NCBI GenBank assembly: GCA_964017185.1
Contig: OZ024871.1
Coordinates: forward strand, 58,207,226 to 58,271,225
Direction: 5' to 3'
Length of the DNA: 64,000 bases
Source of the DNA: Rugalucina vietnamica
Taxonomy: Eukaryota > Mollusca > Bivalvia > Lucinida > Lucinidae
The notes under the pieces were generated by a model, which searched no databases, was not told the DNA's origin, and saw only the letters and a list, made by a program, of their open reading frames with translations. Positions 1 through 10,790 of the stretch are shown piece after piece (the stretch's first letter is position 1; each line of letters opens with the position of its first letter). The position numbers and the translations under genes were made by a program.

Positions 1-1340
1 GATTTTTTTTTTAAGTATTCCCCATTCCAATGCATTGGGGACCTATGTTGACCTTGTTGTAAAATAGCTCAAGGGCACCACACAGGGTCATGATTTATAC
101 ATATACACATTGTAGTACTTCAGCCATTGGTGCTTCATGCCAAGTTTCTTTGAAATCGGTCCACCAGATTCGGAGGAGAAGATTTTTGAAATGTTTTTAC
201 AATATATAGGCATGGCAGCCATCTTGGTCATGTGAACTAGATATATAAACATTAATTCCCCCATTCCATAGATGCTTCACATAAAATTTGGCTTTGATTC
301 GCCAAGCGGTTTCAGAGGAGAAGATGTTTGAATATTATGGTAAAATACATGTATATTGCCCCGTAGCAGGGGCAGATTAGCCCCTGGGGTCCAATTTTTT
401 TCAAAATCATTAATATTCAGTCCTACTGCCCATTTCCTGCAAGACTTTCACTTTAAATGACATTTTAAAAGTTTTCCCTATTCAAATGCATTGGCGACCT
501 ATGTTGACCTTGCCGTAAAAAAAAGTCAAGGTCATCACAGGGTCATGATTTATATATACATTGTAGTACTTGAACCATCGATGCTTCATGCCAAGTTTCT
601 TTGAAATCGATCCACCTGTTCTGGAGAAGAAGATTTTTGAAGGGTTTTACCATATATGGGCATTGCAGCCATCTTGGTCATGTGACCTGGATTATTTATA
701 TATACATTGGTTACCCCTTCTTATTGATGTTTCACATAAAATTTGGCTTTGATTGGCCATGTGGTTTCAGAGGAGATGATGTTTGAATATTATGGTAATA
801 TACATGTATATTGCCCTGGTGTGGTGGCATATGAGCCCCTGGGGTGCAATTTTTTTTTTCAGAATCATTAATATTCAGTCCTGTAACTGCCCATTTCCTG
901 CAAGACTTTCACTTTAAATGACATTCTAAAAGTTTTACCCATTCAAATGCATTGGCGACCTATGTTGACCTTGCCGCAAAATAGGTCAAGGTCATCACAG
1001 GGTCATGACTGATATATAGATTGTAGTGCTTGAGCCATCGATGCTTCATGCCACGTTTCGTTGAAATCGGTCCACCGGTTCTAGAGGAGAAGATTTTTGA
1101 AGGGCTTTAACCATATATGGGCATGGCGGCCTTCTTGGTCATGTGACCTGGATCTCTTATATACAATATAATACCCCCGTCCTATAGATGCTTCATATAA
1201 AATTTGGCTTTGGTTGGCCAAGCGGTTTCAGAGAAAAAGATCTTTGAAATTGTGGACGGATGGACGGACGACGGACGGACGCCGGATCATGGCCATCCTA
1301 TAAGCTCACCTTGTGAGCCTAACGGCTCAGGTGAGCTAAA
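1..1340 (+). mobile_element. Hairpin-ended tandem-unit element, left-truncated by the window
   Basis: Three partial units of about 455 bp follow each other; the marker string TTGACCTTG recurs near 49, 504 and 964. Each unit has the same order: a gccccNgggg patch, TTGACCTTGCCG then AGGTCAAGGTCA, then CCATATATGG, then GGCCATCTTGGTCATGTGACC-like text, then TTTGGCTTTGATTGGCC. The last unit runs into GGACGGACG repeats (about 1255-1282) and a terminal hairpin at 1303-1337. No open frame longer than about 60 codons is conserved between units, so this looks non-coding and non-autonomous. Boundaries on the left are outside the window. Confidence 0.85.
1303..1337 (+). repeat. Terminal hairpin type i (AGCTCACC ... 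GGTGAGCT)
   Basis: AGCTCACCTTGTGAGCC is followed after TAAC by GGCTCAGGTGAGCT, giving a stem of about 14 bp with a small loop and one bulge. The same hairpin ends other elements here, on the plus strand at about 3395-3429, 52424-52457, 59842-59874 and 60239-60275, and on the minus strand at about 38072-38106, 46611-46633, 54668-54706 and 61952-61990. Confidence 0.85.
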
Positions 1341-1459
1341 AATTCAGCTGAAAAATTTCAATATTTACTGTTAATTGCATGGGCAAGTTTTCGTAATGTA
1401 AAAGCTTGAAGGACTCTTGAAAAAATCTACTGAAAAAGGATCAAAGCCAAAAGTCAATT
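1341..1459. other. Short spacer without recognised feature
   Basis: About 120 bp of AT-rich sequence between the end of one hairpin-ended element and the start of the next. I see no gene, repeat or site in it. Confidence 0.5.
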
Positions 1460-3432
1460 ACCAGAGGACCAATGGTCCTGTAAACGCAAACCTGAGTCTG
1501 CTGCATATACCAATAAACATGTTTGAATATCATGGTATTTAACCCCAGTGCAGGGGCAGATGAAGCCCTTGGGCCGTTTTCCTTTTTCAGAATAATCAAT
1601 ATTCTGTCCATTTGCCAGTTTCATGCTGGCTTTTCCCTTCAAATGACATTTTAACAGTTTTTCCCATTCAAATGCATGGGCAAACCATGTTGACCTTGCC
1701 ATAAACTTGGTCAAGGTCATCACAGGGTCATGATTTATATATACATTGTAGTACTATAGCCATGGATGCTTCACGCCAAGTTTCATTGAAATCAATATAT
1801 TATAATTGGTTTCAGAGAAGAAGATATTTGAAGGGTTTTTACCATATATGGGCATGGCGGCCATCTTGGGCATGTGACCTAGATTATTAATATACAAATT
1901 GGTTCCCCCATCCTATAGGTGCTTCACATAAAATTTGGCCAAGTGGTTTCAGAGGAGAAGATGTTTGAATATTATGGTAATATACATGTATATTGCCCCG
2001 GGGTGTGGGCATATGAGCCCTTAGGTCCATTTTTTTTTTCAGAACCATTCATATTTAGTCCTACTACCCATTTCCTGCAAGATTTTCACCTCAAATGATT
2101 TTTTTAAAGTTTTCCCCATTCCAATGCATTGGCGACCTATGTTGACCTTGTCGTAAAATAGGTCAAGGTCACCACAGGGTCATGATTTATATATACATTG
2201 TAGTACTTCAGCCATTGGTGCTTCATGCCAAGTTTCTTTGAAATCGGTCCACCAGATTCGGAGGAGAAGATTTTTGAAGGGTTTTTACCATATATAGGCA
2301 TGGCAGCCATCTTGGTCATGTGAACTAAATTTATATATACATTAATTCCCCCATTACATAGATGCTCCAAATAAAATTTGGCTTTGATTCGCCAAGCGTT
2401 TTCAGAGGAGATGATGTTTGAATATTATGGTAACATACATGTATATTGCCCCGGGGTGGGGGCAGATAAGACCCTGGGGTCCAATTTTGTTCATAATCAT
2501 TAATATTCAGTCCTACTGCCCATTTCCTGCAAGACTTTCACTTAAAATGACATTTTAAAAGTTTTCCCTATTCAAATGCATTGGCAACCTATGTTGACCT
2601 TGCCGTAAAAAAAGGTCAAGGTCATCACAGGGTCATGATTTATATACACATTGTAGTACTTGAGCCAAGAATGCTTCATGCCAAGTTTCTTTGAAATCGA
2701 TCCACCTGTTCTGGAGAAGAAGATTTTTTAAGGGTTTTTACCATATATGGGCATTGTGGCCATCTTGGTCATGTGACCTGGATTATTTATATATACATTG
2801 ATTACCCATTGCTATTGATGCTTCACATAAAATTTGGCTTTGATTGGCCAAGCGGTTTCAGAGGAGATGATGTTTGAATATTATGGTAATATACATGTAT
2901 ATTGCCCCTGGGTGGGGGCATATGAGCCCCTGGGAACCAATTTTTTTCAGAATCATTAATATTCAGTCCTACTGCCCATTTCCTGCAAGACTTTCACTTT
3001 AAATGACATTTTAAAAGTTTTCCCCATTCAAATGCATTGGCGACCTATGTTGACCTTGCCGTAAAATAGGTCAAGGTCATCACAGGGTCATGATTTATAT
3101 ATACATTGTAGTGCTTGAGCCATCAATGCTTCATGCCAAGTTTTGTTGAAATCAGTCCACCGGTTCTGGAGAAGAAGATTTTTGAAGGGTTTTTACCATA
3201 TATGGGCATGGAGGCCATCTTGGTCACGTGACCTGGATTTCTTATATACACATTGGTTCCCCCTTCCTATAGATGCTTCATATAAAATTTGGCTTTGGTT
3301 GGCCAAGCGTTTTCAGAGAAGAAGATCTTTGAAATTGTGGACGGACGGAGGACGGACGGACGCCGGATCATGGCCAAATTGGCCATCCTATAAGCTCACC
3401 TTGTGAGCCTAACGGCTCAGGTGAGCTAAAAA
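1460..3432 (+). mobile_element. Complete hairpin-ended tandem-unit element (about 2 kb)
   Basis: It starts with the type ii palindrome (AGGACCAATGGTCCT, near 1465) followed by a degenerate GCAAACCTGAG, contains four units with a 452-456-bp period (marker TTGACCTTG near 2142, 2594, 3050) and ends with GGACGGACG runs and the type i hairpin. The left terminus carries GCTCACCTGAG and the right terminus its reverse complement, so the ends are short inverted repeats inside hairpins. No transposase is present. A Helitron- or Pearl-like non-autonomous element is possible because internal tandem units plus an end hairpin and a CTAA end are seen, but superfamily is not established. Confidence 0.75.
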
Positions 3433-3600
3433 GGGCCTCATTGCCACTGTCCAACTCATTGTATATATCCATAGGCAGCTATCTTAACCATACGTTACAG
3501 CCACAGGTAATGCTACCTTAACTGAGGCTTACCACAAAAACAATGTGCTCCATCACCCACTGGACTCAAACCTGTGACCTTCTGAAGCTAAGACATGAAC
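3433..3600. other. Spacer with weak tRNA-SINE-like B box on the minus strand
   Basis: About 170 bp between two element copies. Read on the minus strand near 3555-3585 it contains GGTTTGAGTCC, which fits the RNA polymerase III B box loosely. No A box or tail is clear, so this is only a possible SINE remnant. Confidence 0.3.
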
Positions 3601-3676
3601 TTATTGATGTTTCACATAAAATTTGGCTTTGATTGGCCAAGTGGTTTCAGAGGAGATGATGTTTGAATATTATGGT

Positions 3677-4378
3677 AATATTATACAATTATTGACTTCA
3701 ATGAGGTAGACATAAGGATTTATCTACCCGACAAAAATTATATTCACCGAGGCCGTAAGGCCGAGGTGAATATAATTTTGAGGGTAGATAAATCCTTATG
3801 TCTACCGAAATTGAAGTCAATAAATGTTTTGTTATATGACTTTTTGACTGTTAATGCAAATTTTCTTTCATTTTTGAAGCTAAAATCAGAATTTATCATA
3901 ATGTCTAACTAAGATCCTTCTTACAAGTTTTAACAACTGTTTCTGAAATATTTTAAAAGGTGGTTTCCCAATAAATGCCTTTTATTTTGTGTTTAAAAGA
4001 CACGTCACAGTAAAAGTAAAATATGCTACTCTTTTTAGATATACCCATTTAGCCAAAGAAAAATGAACACAAATAAAACAAAATTGTTGTTAAAACTCAT
4101 GAAAAGTCCTTAGTTTACCTGTTGAATGTTGATACATCAAATCATGTCAATTTCACATAGTCCATGTTAATTTCATGCTGATACTATTTTTGGGTACACA
4201 GGAGGGGACTATAGATTTTGGAAGTTAATATAGAAAATCTGTCAAAATAATTAACCTCCAGGAACTGGTTTGATCTGGTTTTCATCAGTTTTGTCCAGTT
4301 TCAGAAGAATATAAGGATTTATTGATACTGAAGGAGCCAATCAGGAGAAAGGATTTTCTTCAGTCATATAACAAACAT
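3677..4378. mobile_element. MITE-like insertion with long hairpin and 18-bp inverted repeats
   Basis: It interrupts a tandem unit, so an empty site can be read from neighbouring units. A near-perfect hairpin of about 60-bp arms lies at 3691-3821, centred on GGCCGTAAGGCC. Just after it, TGTTATATGACT at 3830-3841 is mirrored by AGTCATATAACA at 4362-4373, with about 18 bp of inverted match including flanks. No coding capacity. It could be one element with a subterminal hairpin, or a TIR element next to an older foldback. Confidence 0.7.
3691..3821. repeat. Foldback hairpin, arms about 60 bp
   Basis: ATTGACTTCAATGAGGTAG at the left arm is matched by CTACCGAAATTGAAGTCAAT at the right arm with a few mismatches, and the pairing continues to the centre GGCCGTAAGGCC. 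As RNA this would form a long, nearly uninterrupted stem. Confidence 0.9.
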
Positions 4379-4837
4379 GTATATTACCCCGGTGTGGGGG
4401 AATATGGGCCCCTGGGGTGCAAATTTTTTCAGAATCATTAATATTCAGTCCTACTTCCCATTTCCTGCAAGACAATCACTTTAAATGACATTCTAAAAGT
4501 TTTCCCCATTCAAATGCATTGGCGACCTATGTTGACCTTGCCGCAAAATAGGTCAAGGTCATCACAGGGTCATGATTTAAATACACATTGTAGTGCTTGA
4601 GCCATCGATGCTTTATGCCAAGTTTTGTTGAAATCGGTCCACCGGTTCTAGAGAAGAAGATTTTTGAAGGGTTTTTACCATATATGGGCATGGCGGCCTT
4701 CCTATAGATGCTTAAATTTGGCTTTGGTTGGCCAAGCAGTTTCAGAGAAGAAGATCTTTGAAATTGTGGACGGACGGACGACGGACGGACGCCAGATCAT
4801 GGCCATCCTTGTGAGCCTAACAGCTCAGGTGAGCTAA

Positions 4838-5934
4838 TAAAAATAGAAAAATAATGAAGAAAATAGAAATAATGCAGAAACCATGTACATAGTTATTAAG
4901 TTTTTGTGGTCATGTAAATATGGCATTGTCATTAGGAAGAAGCCACATATTGCAATGGTTAGACAGACCATCATCAAAATGCTAAATTACACAAATCAGG
5001 TGGAACTATTTTCAGCCTGTTGTCTGGAATCTGAATTCAAAAATACATTTGCAAGTACATGCTAATTTCCTTTGATGTTTAATGATCTATGAGAAAATTT
5101 ATGCAGGAGGCTGGCCACTTATGATTTGAAACTGACCACTCAGAGCAAAGATAAGAAACTTGTTAATTATTTAATTAGGGAGTCAGTAAGAGAGAGAGGC
5201 TTTGATTGACCAGTGTGATTGCAGGAGGCGGAGAAATGATTGTGTCATGTGACCAGAGCATCAGACACAAACTAGAATTTGGAAATCTTAGTCAGTTCAT
5301 GTTTAGGAAATTTGTAGAGAAATTGTCAAAAGTTAAGGTTTTGAAAGTTTAGGCAAAGTACGTGTTAAAGAAAAATATGAAATTGTACTTAAAAAATAAC
5401 TTGTAAAGTTGGCTAAAGAAATTCAGAAATTGTTTAGTAAACTTTGAAGTTGTGTTTTGAATATTTGTGAGAAAGACCAAAGATGGACATGGAAATTTAA
5501 GTAATCTAAAATAATATTAAAATTCAAATAAAACAATCCAGCCTTCATTATCTTTATAATTCCATGGTGATAATATCCATTATTGCCCAATTGCAGGTAT
5601 ATTAATAACATTTATGATCACAAACCTTCATCATTAGTCAAAACAAAATCTTCTGAATAAAACGGACCCCATTGCATAAATTGGAAAACAAAGTTATATG
5701 CAGTTTGTTTGTGTTGAAAATCTAGCATACAACCTAAAAACGCATGTGTTGCACTCACCTCAAACGTGATTCCAAACCACAGGCTATGGTTTCAGCAGAT
5801 CGGCTGGAGGTGAAAGAAGCTAGATAAATTACCCACATCATGTCATTCTCCAATTTTTGAAAGATTTCTTAAAATAGGAGTAATTGATAATAAAACAAGA
5901 GAACACAAAGTCTCTTACACGTTTCGAACCCCGC
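4838..5934. other. AT-rich stretch, no gene seen
   Basis: About 1.1 kb with only short open frames that lack codon bias or recognisable motifs. I found no repeat shared with the rest of the window. Confidence 0.5.
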
Positions 5935-5967
5935 AGCTGAATAGTGGGAAGTACCGCAAGGCTGAGG

Positions 5968-6095
5968 CTATCTGCACGACGGTCGTGCCGATAAGCGGCG
6001 TTATCCGCACGACGGTCGTGCCGATAAGCGGCGTTATCGGCCCGACCGTCGTGCGGATAGCCAGTGCTACAGGTATTGGCTATCGGCACGACGGG
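5968..6095. repeat. 33-bp tandem repeat made of GCACGAC palindromes (left cluster)
   Basis: GCACGACGGTCGTGC, an almost perfect palindrome, recurs with a 33-bp period (starts at 5974 and 6007) followed by CGATAAGCGGCGTTATC, then appears inverted. GC content is far above the surroundings. The repeated peptide it would encode on the minus strand reflects the DNA repeat and not a gene. Confidence 0.85.
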
Positions 6096-6455
6096 AGTAT
6101 AAGAATTTCTTACAAGCTTACGAATGCATGTAACTATTTTTAAGATTTTAACAATGAAGATTTTCTTACAAGCTTACGAATGCATTAAACTATTAATTTG
6201 TCATTAAATAAATAAATTTTGGTTTTAGCTATATAGAAATACATTCGAAATTAACGTTTTTGTTAATTATGACTAAGAAAACTAGTTTGATTTGATTTAT
6301 CCAGCTGATGTAAACTGAATCACAGCAGACGGAGAAAAATATAATCATTGCAATTATTTTAATTGTGTAATTGATTTTTTTCATACTTCATTGTTAAAAT
6401 CAAAGGCTGTTTATTCTTTTGGATTACCACATTTTTTTTTAATATTTAGGTTACG

Positions 6456-6994
6456 ATATTTGATAGGGCTGAGTATCGCCCACTAAAACCGCATCGCGAT
6501 ATATCGCGGTACGGGAAATGCATATCGCAATGCGTATTGAATATATCGTACAAACAGGAAAGTCAATTTTCAATTTCTTATCGAAGCCAAAATTTGTTGC
6601 ACTAGAATGGGAATCAATTTTACAACATTTGTAGTACATCTATGACTGATATTATTGTAAACAACATGCAAAATTTTTATGCGACGTCAGGTTGTTTTAA
6701 AGTGCCGAAATAGATGTATGTTCCAAAAATAACCACATGATTGACAGCTCAACAGGGGAGGTATTGGACTGGTTTCACGCTAATTACCTGTAAAAATTCG
6801 ATAGCAGGACCGATTGTACGTAAATACACAGTCTGTGGTTGTACTCGTTTGGATTATTTTGGGTGTTAGTATAAAACCCGGACTGTGTTAGGATATACCG
6901 GAATCCTTGTATGGGCGTACCGGTATACCGTACCGCGAGCACCGTACCGCAGTATACCGATATATCGGTATATCGTTACACCCCTAATATTTGA
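6456..6994. mobile_element. hAT-like MITE with 8-bp target site duplication
   Basis: The element at 6464-6986 (523 bp) begins TAGGGCTGAGTATCG and ends CGTTACACCCCTA, whose reverse complement is TAGGGGTGTAACG. It is flanked on both sides by ATATTTGA (6456-6463 and 6987-6994). An 8-bp duplication with TAGGG-type ends is the hAT pattern. Subterminal parts are rich in palindromic CGATATATCG and GGTATACCG motifs. It has no transposase frame, so it would need one in trans. Confidence 0.88.
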
Positions 6995-7202
6995 CATAAT
7001 TTCTTTCTCATTTATGCATACGCATGACTGATTTTTACAGGTAAATTCACAGGTAAGCCAATTTCAGCAAAATTACAATTTTGTTAATTAAAAAGTAAAA
7101 AATTCCTGCATGTGTAATATTCTGTTTCAGTTTTGAAGCCAGTGTAATATTTTTATCAACTTAAAATGTATCCATTTCTAGACATTTGGATATCGATTTC
7201 CC

Positions 7203-7297
7203 TGTCGTGCGGATAACGCAGCTTATCCGCACGACGGTCGTGCAGATAAGCGGTGTTATCGGCACGACCGTCGTGCGGATAGCCAGTGTCGTACCGC
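7203..7297. repeat. GCACGAC palindrome cluster (right, inverted copy)
   Basis: CCGCACGACGGTCGTGC and GGCACGACCGTCGTGCGG lie about 55 bp apart, with GATAAGCGGTGTTATC between them. It is the inverted counterpart of the cluster at 5968-6095. Confidence 0.8.
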
Positions 7298-8366
7298 AAA
7301 TGAATTTATTATCATTGCATTTTGTATCATTGCATTTTGCTGGATTGGTGGCCGTGCTCCAGTGTTAGTGTCCCCTCCTTCATCATACATGTGATACCTC
7401 CCTCATCATCAGGGAGACTCCAGGAAATGAGCCGTGAAATTTGTAAAAATTCCTCTCAAATGCACCACTTTTTGAACAAAATTCAAAATCTCCCTGAAAT
7501 GAATCAGGAATTTTCTTATATGGCATATATTCTATACATTTTTGAAAAATCTCCCTGAAATAGAAGAAAAATCTCCCTCATTTCACTTTCAAACTCATCA
7601 CATGTATGCTTCATCAATATATAAAATGATTCATAAATTTATAACCGTCTTGCTACCAACTTCAACTTGAAGTTAAGAACCCCAGGATATCATTGGGACC
7701 CCCATCATTTTCTAGATAGATTATTGAATTATTTATGTACCTAGAGAAACATTTTACGGTTCACCATCCCTGTTTGAAACCGTGGTTTGAAAACACTCAG
7801 TCTCAGGGGAATAACCTTCAATCACCATTTCTATTTATAGAACAAGCAAAACACATAATCTGATAAATAACACATCCTAAAAACAATCAAATGCCACCTT
7901 CACATGGTTAACTGTATATCTAAAGCATTAACAAGACATACCTTTAAATGTTTATTTTTGTTTTACTAATATATTGTGCCTTAAAAACATCATTTCGACA
8001 CGAAATTTTCGAAAAATCGACACAAATACTGATTTCGTGTTTCAGCCTTTGGGATTTCCGAAACTATTCGAACTGGTTCCCCATTTCAAATAATTGTGAT
8101 ACTATATGTTGGAAACCAAAAATTTGGGGATTACCCAAATTGTTGATTGGTTACTATGATCACGTGACTTCAATACTCGGCAAGGAGCAGATTTGATGAC
8201 ACGAACAGTCTTCCATTTTGGTCGTTTCTTGGGGAAGTATACAATGCCTTCATCTAATTAGAGCAAAAGTGTGTAGACCGTTTAAACTGAAAGTTGTATA
8301 ACATACCTAATATGATTATCTATTCCTTGAGACTCAACAGAAAGTATCCAGATGTCACGGTGAAAC
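7298..8366. other. AT-rich stretch with a CTCCCTGAAAT repeat, no gene seen
   Basis: A motif close to ATCTCCCTGAAAT recurs at about 7488, 7548 and, degenerate, 7570 and 7410, which suggests a short degenerate tandem. A perfect palindrome AACTTCAACTTGAAGTT lies near 7660. No open frame here looks coding. Confidence 0.45.
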
Positions 8367-9386
8367 GCATTTTGGGGAAGGAGTAAAACCCGGGACCAAC
8401 GCCCGGGACCCGGGAACAAAATCCGGGACCAATTTTTAGGTAATCAAAAATGACATTTTGTGTGCAACAACTAAGATAAAAATTAGACCATGTGTAGTTT
8501 AGAGAGTCTTTTTAATAATGTATATCATCTTTTTCCTGAAAAATTCGAATTGTTCGAAATTTTGATTAAAATATAGGACCCCATCCAAGAATTTAGACCC
8601 GGGACCAATTTTTGCGGTATTGATGATGTCCGATAAATCGAGATTTTGGCAATTATAATCGCTTCATATACAACTGTTTTGTGTTTTGCCATCTGTTAAC
8701 ATGTCAGAGAATACTATAATGGGAAAATCCGTGAAGAAATCTCATAAATGCAGGAGAAAGTCACAACAACTAGGCTATCACATAGTATATGGCAGAGGTG
8801 CACCATGCCGGGGATTTTTGTAGACATATATTTTCTGAAAGCCCGTACCCTAAGCTACTAAATGCCGCTTGTTAGCACTCTGACTGCTGGGGCTTTATCG
8901 TGCCAGAGCGTGTTACGTACGTTACCGATGTATGATTTTTAAATTCAAGCTGCTAAGGGAATCACCAAGATTTATGACAAAAAGCAAATATTTGACGAGA
9001 ACTTTACCTTTAAATATGTAGCAGAGATGTTACCTAACCTAACAGGACCAAATTCAATAACATTTAGATTTCATGACTACTGGTACAACAGAAGTAACGT
9101 AAATAACCCGTGTAATTTGACATATCCACCGTGTTTCTTTTCTTATAGAATATAGCTTTAATCAAATACCAAAATACAATTTCTATTATAGTTATCTACA
9201 GTCCTTGCCCTTTACAATGACATAAAGTAGGGCTCTCTGTGACCTTCCATCACTCCACGGATGCTGATTTTCTTCCCCTACCCCCATTTAGATAGTATGC
9301 CCATTAATAATCATGTCCCAGCAGAAACAGAACAAAGACTCTTCCTTTCCTGAACAACATCCTAGTTTTCGAAATAAAACCCCCAT

Positions 9387-9788
9387 AAGTATTAAAAGCA
9401 CACGAAAAATCAACTACAGACATTGCTTCATGATAATGGTAACATATTTAACGTAATGTCATGGTAACGTATGTAACAATTTTGTATTTTCACTATTGAA
9501 TCATATACTTATGATTAATTGCAGATTATCAGTTTTCTCTCACAGTTATTTTAATTAGGAAATTGAATTTATTGAATATCTGTCCTCAAAGGTATTAAAA
9601 TCACACATAAATCAACTACAGACCATGCTTCATGATAACGGTAACATTTTTACGTAATGGCATGGTAACGTATGTTACAATTTTGTATCTTATCTATAGA
9701 ATCAAATACTTATAATTTATAGCAGATTATCATTCTCCTCCCATAATTATTTCAATTAGTAAATTAAATTTACTGAATATCTGTCCTA
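9387..9788. repeat. Internal tandem duplication, period about 200 bp (copy A)
   Basis: Two units each contain AATCAACTACAGAC, CATGCTTCATGATAA, CATGGTAACGTATG, AACAATTTTGTAT, GCAGATTATCA and GAATATCTGTCCT. The same duplication is in copy B at about 29390-29790, so it predates the spread of the two copies. Confidence 0.8.
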
Positions 9789-10539
9789 AAAATGAAAGAA
9801 ATGAGAGCCAAAAGGGCAACAATCACTCAGCTGATGAAAATTAAGTCTGAAAAGGATTAAATCAGTAACAGGAATGGAATAAAATTTATCTATTGCGGTT
9901 CTATTCTGCTAAAATACAAATTTGCACATTATTGTATAGTTCTATTATGATCGTAGACTCACGTCACATATTTATCGTTATAAAACTGAATGACTCGCCT
10001 GTTACGATTGGTCAAATACACTCACTTCCTTCATAATGTTAATGGTAAAGCTGTGACGTCAGTCTACTACGATCGGTATAATATATCATACGTATCAAAT
10101 GGACCATAAAGTGAAGGCTCTAAAGAACATTATATTAGCTGAGTGAGCAGCTATTTCACTAAAGGTGGCCATACATCTACCTGAACTTAACTACTTCCGT
10201 GTGACTTCACTCGGAAATCGACACCAAAACCTAAAACAAATACATATAGGACCACAAAAGAAATACAACCTTGTGACGTTTGTGAAGAAATGTAAAATTG
10301 TGTATTCATGTGGATTTGCTCATAAAATGCATCCATTCTTTCACAATAAAACTAAAACTACACCACAGATACAGCCTGTATATGCTTTCTGAGTATTAGT
10401 GCCTAATTGTCAATTTAGTTTTTTCCCACCTCGGATTTTGGAGTGTGCATTTCTTCTGATTGCGCCTTTTCCTGACCATTGCCTACGTATACCTTTTTAG
10501 GATCATAGGTAACACAACTGAAACTACTGACTGACTGAC

Positions 10540-10790
10540 CATCTGATTACTGGTTAACCGCTCAGGTCTGAGCCTGTCCAGGAAAAGTGGTTTCATTCAA
10601 GCCATTCATACATATAAGTCTCAATGGTTTAGTTGGGTGGTTATATTTGAAGCAATTTTTGGATGTCATGACGTCCTAATGTTGGGTATAAGTCCAATAA
10701 AATGGAGGCAACGTCCCGACATGACCATAGCTGTTGAAGGGGACGCTGAGCATCAATTCAAACAAACAAAGAAACTTTGGAACAAAAGAA
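10540..10790 (+). mobile_element. SINE-like insert inside copy A
   Basis: It contains CTCAGGTCTGAGCCTGTCC, GGATGTCATGACGTCC, CGTCCCGACATGACCATAG and ends CATCAATTCAAACAAACAAA, a (CAAA)n-type tail. The orthologous position in copy B (about 30560-30800) carries the same insert. Related sequence is at 34051-34690 on the opposite strand and a fragment at 17185-17260. Confidence 0.65.

Larger units (their letters stand above)
3601..4837 (+). mobile_element. Truncated tandem-unit element split by an insertion
   Basis: Unit sequence (TTTGGCTTTGATTGGCC, then GAATATTATGG) runs to about 3677, stops, and resumes at about 4374 with ACATGTATATTACCCC, exactly the continuation seen in intact units. It then runs through CCATATATGG (near 4678) to GGACGGACG repeats and a decayed type i end at about 4800-4837, in which the left hairpin arm has been lost. 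Confidence 0.75.
5960..7297. mobile_element. Candidate element bounded by inverted GC-rich palindrome clusters
   Basis: The left cluster reads GGCTATCTGCACGACGG and the right cluster reads the same text on the opposite strand (GGCTATCCGCACGACGG), so the two clusters form inverted ends about 1.3 kb apart. The interior is AT-rich and carries the hAT-like MITE at 6464-6986. No target duplication is evident, so the element status is an inference. Confidence 0.45.

Noticed and set aside
2093..3432. CRISPR-like array
   Set aside because: Units are about 455 bp and themselves similar throughout, with no short repeats alternating with unique spacers; the window is eukaryotic.
5838..6089. His/Arg/Asp-rich repeat protein on the minus strand
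   Set aside because: The repeated peptide comes from the 33-bp palindromic DNA repeat; no start context or extension supports translation.
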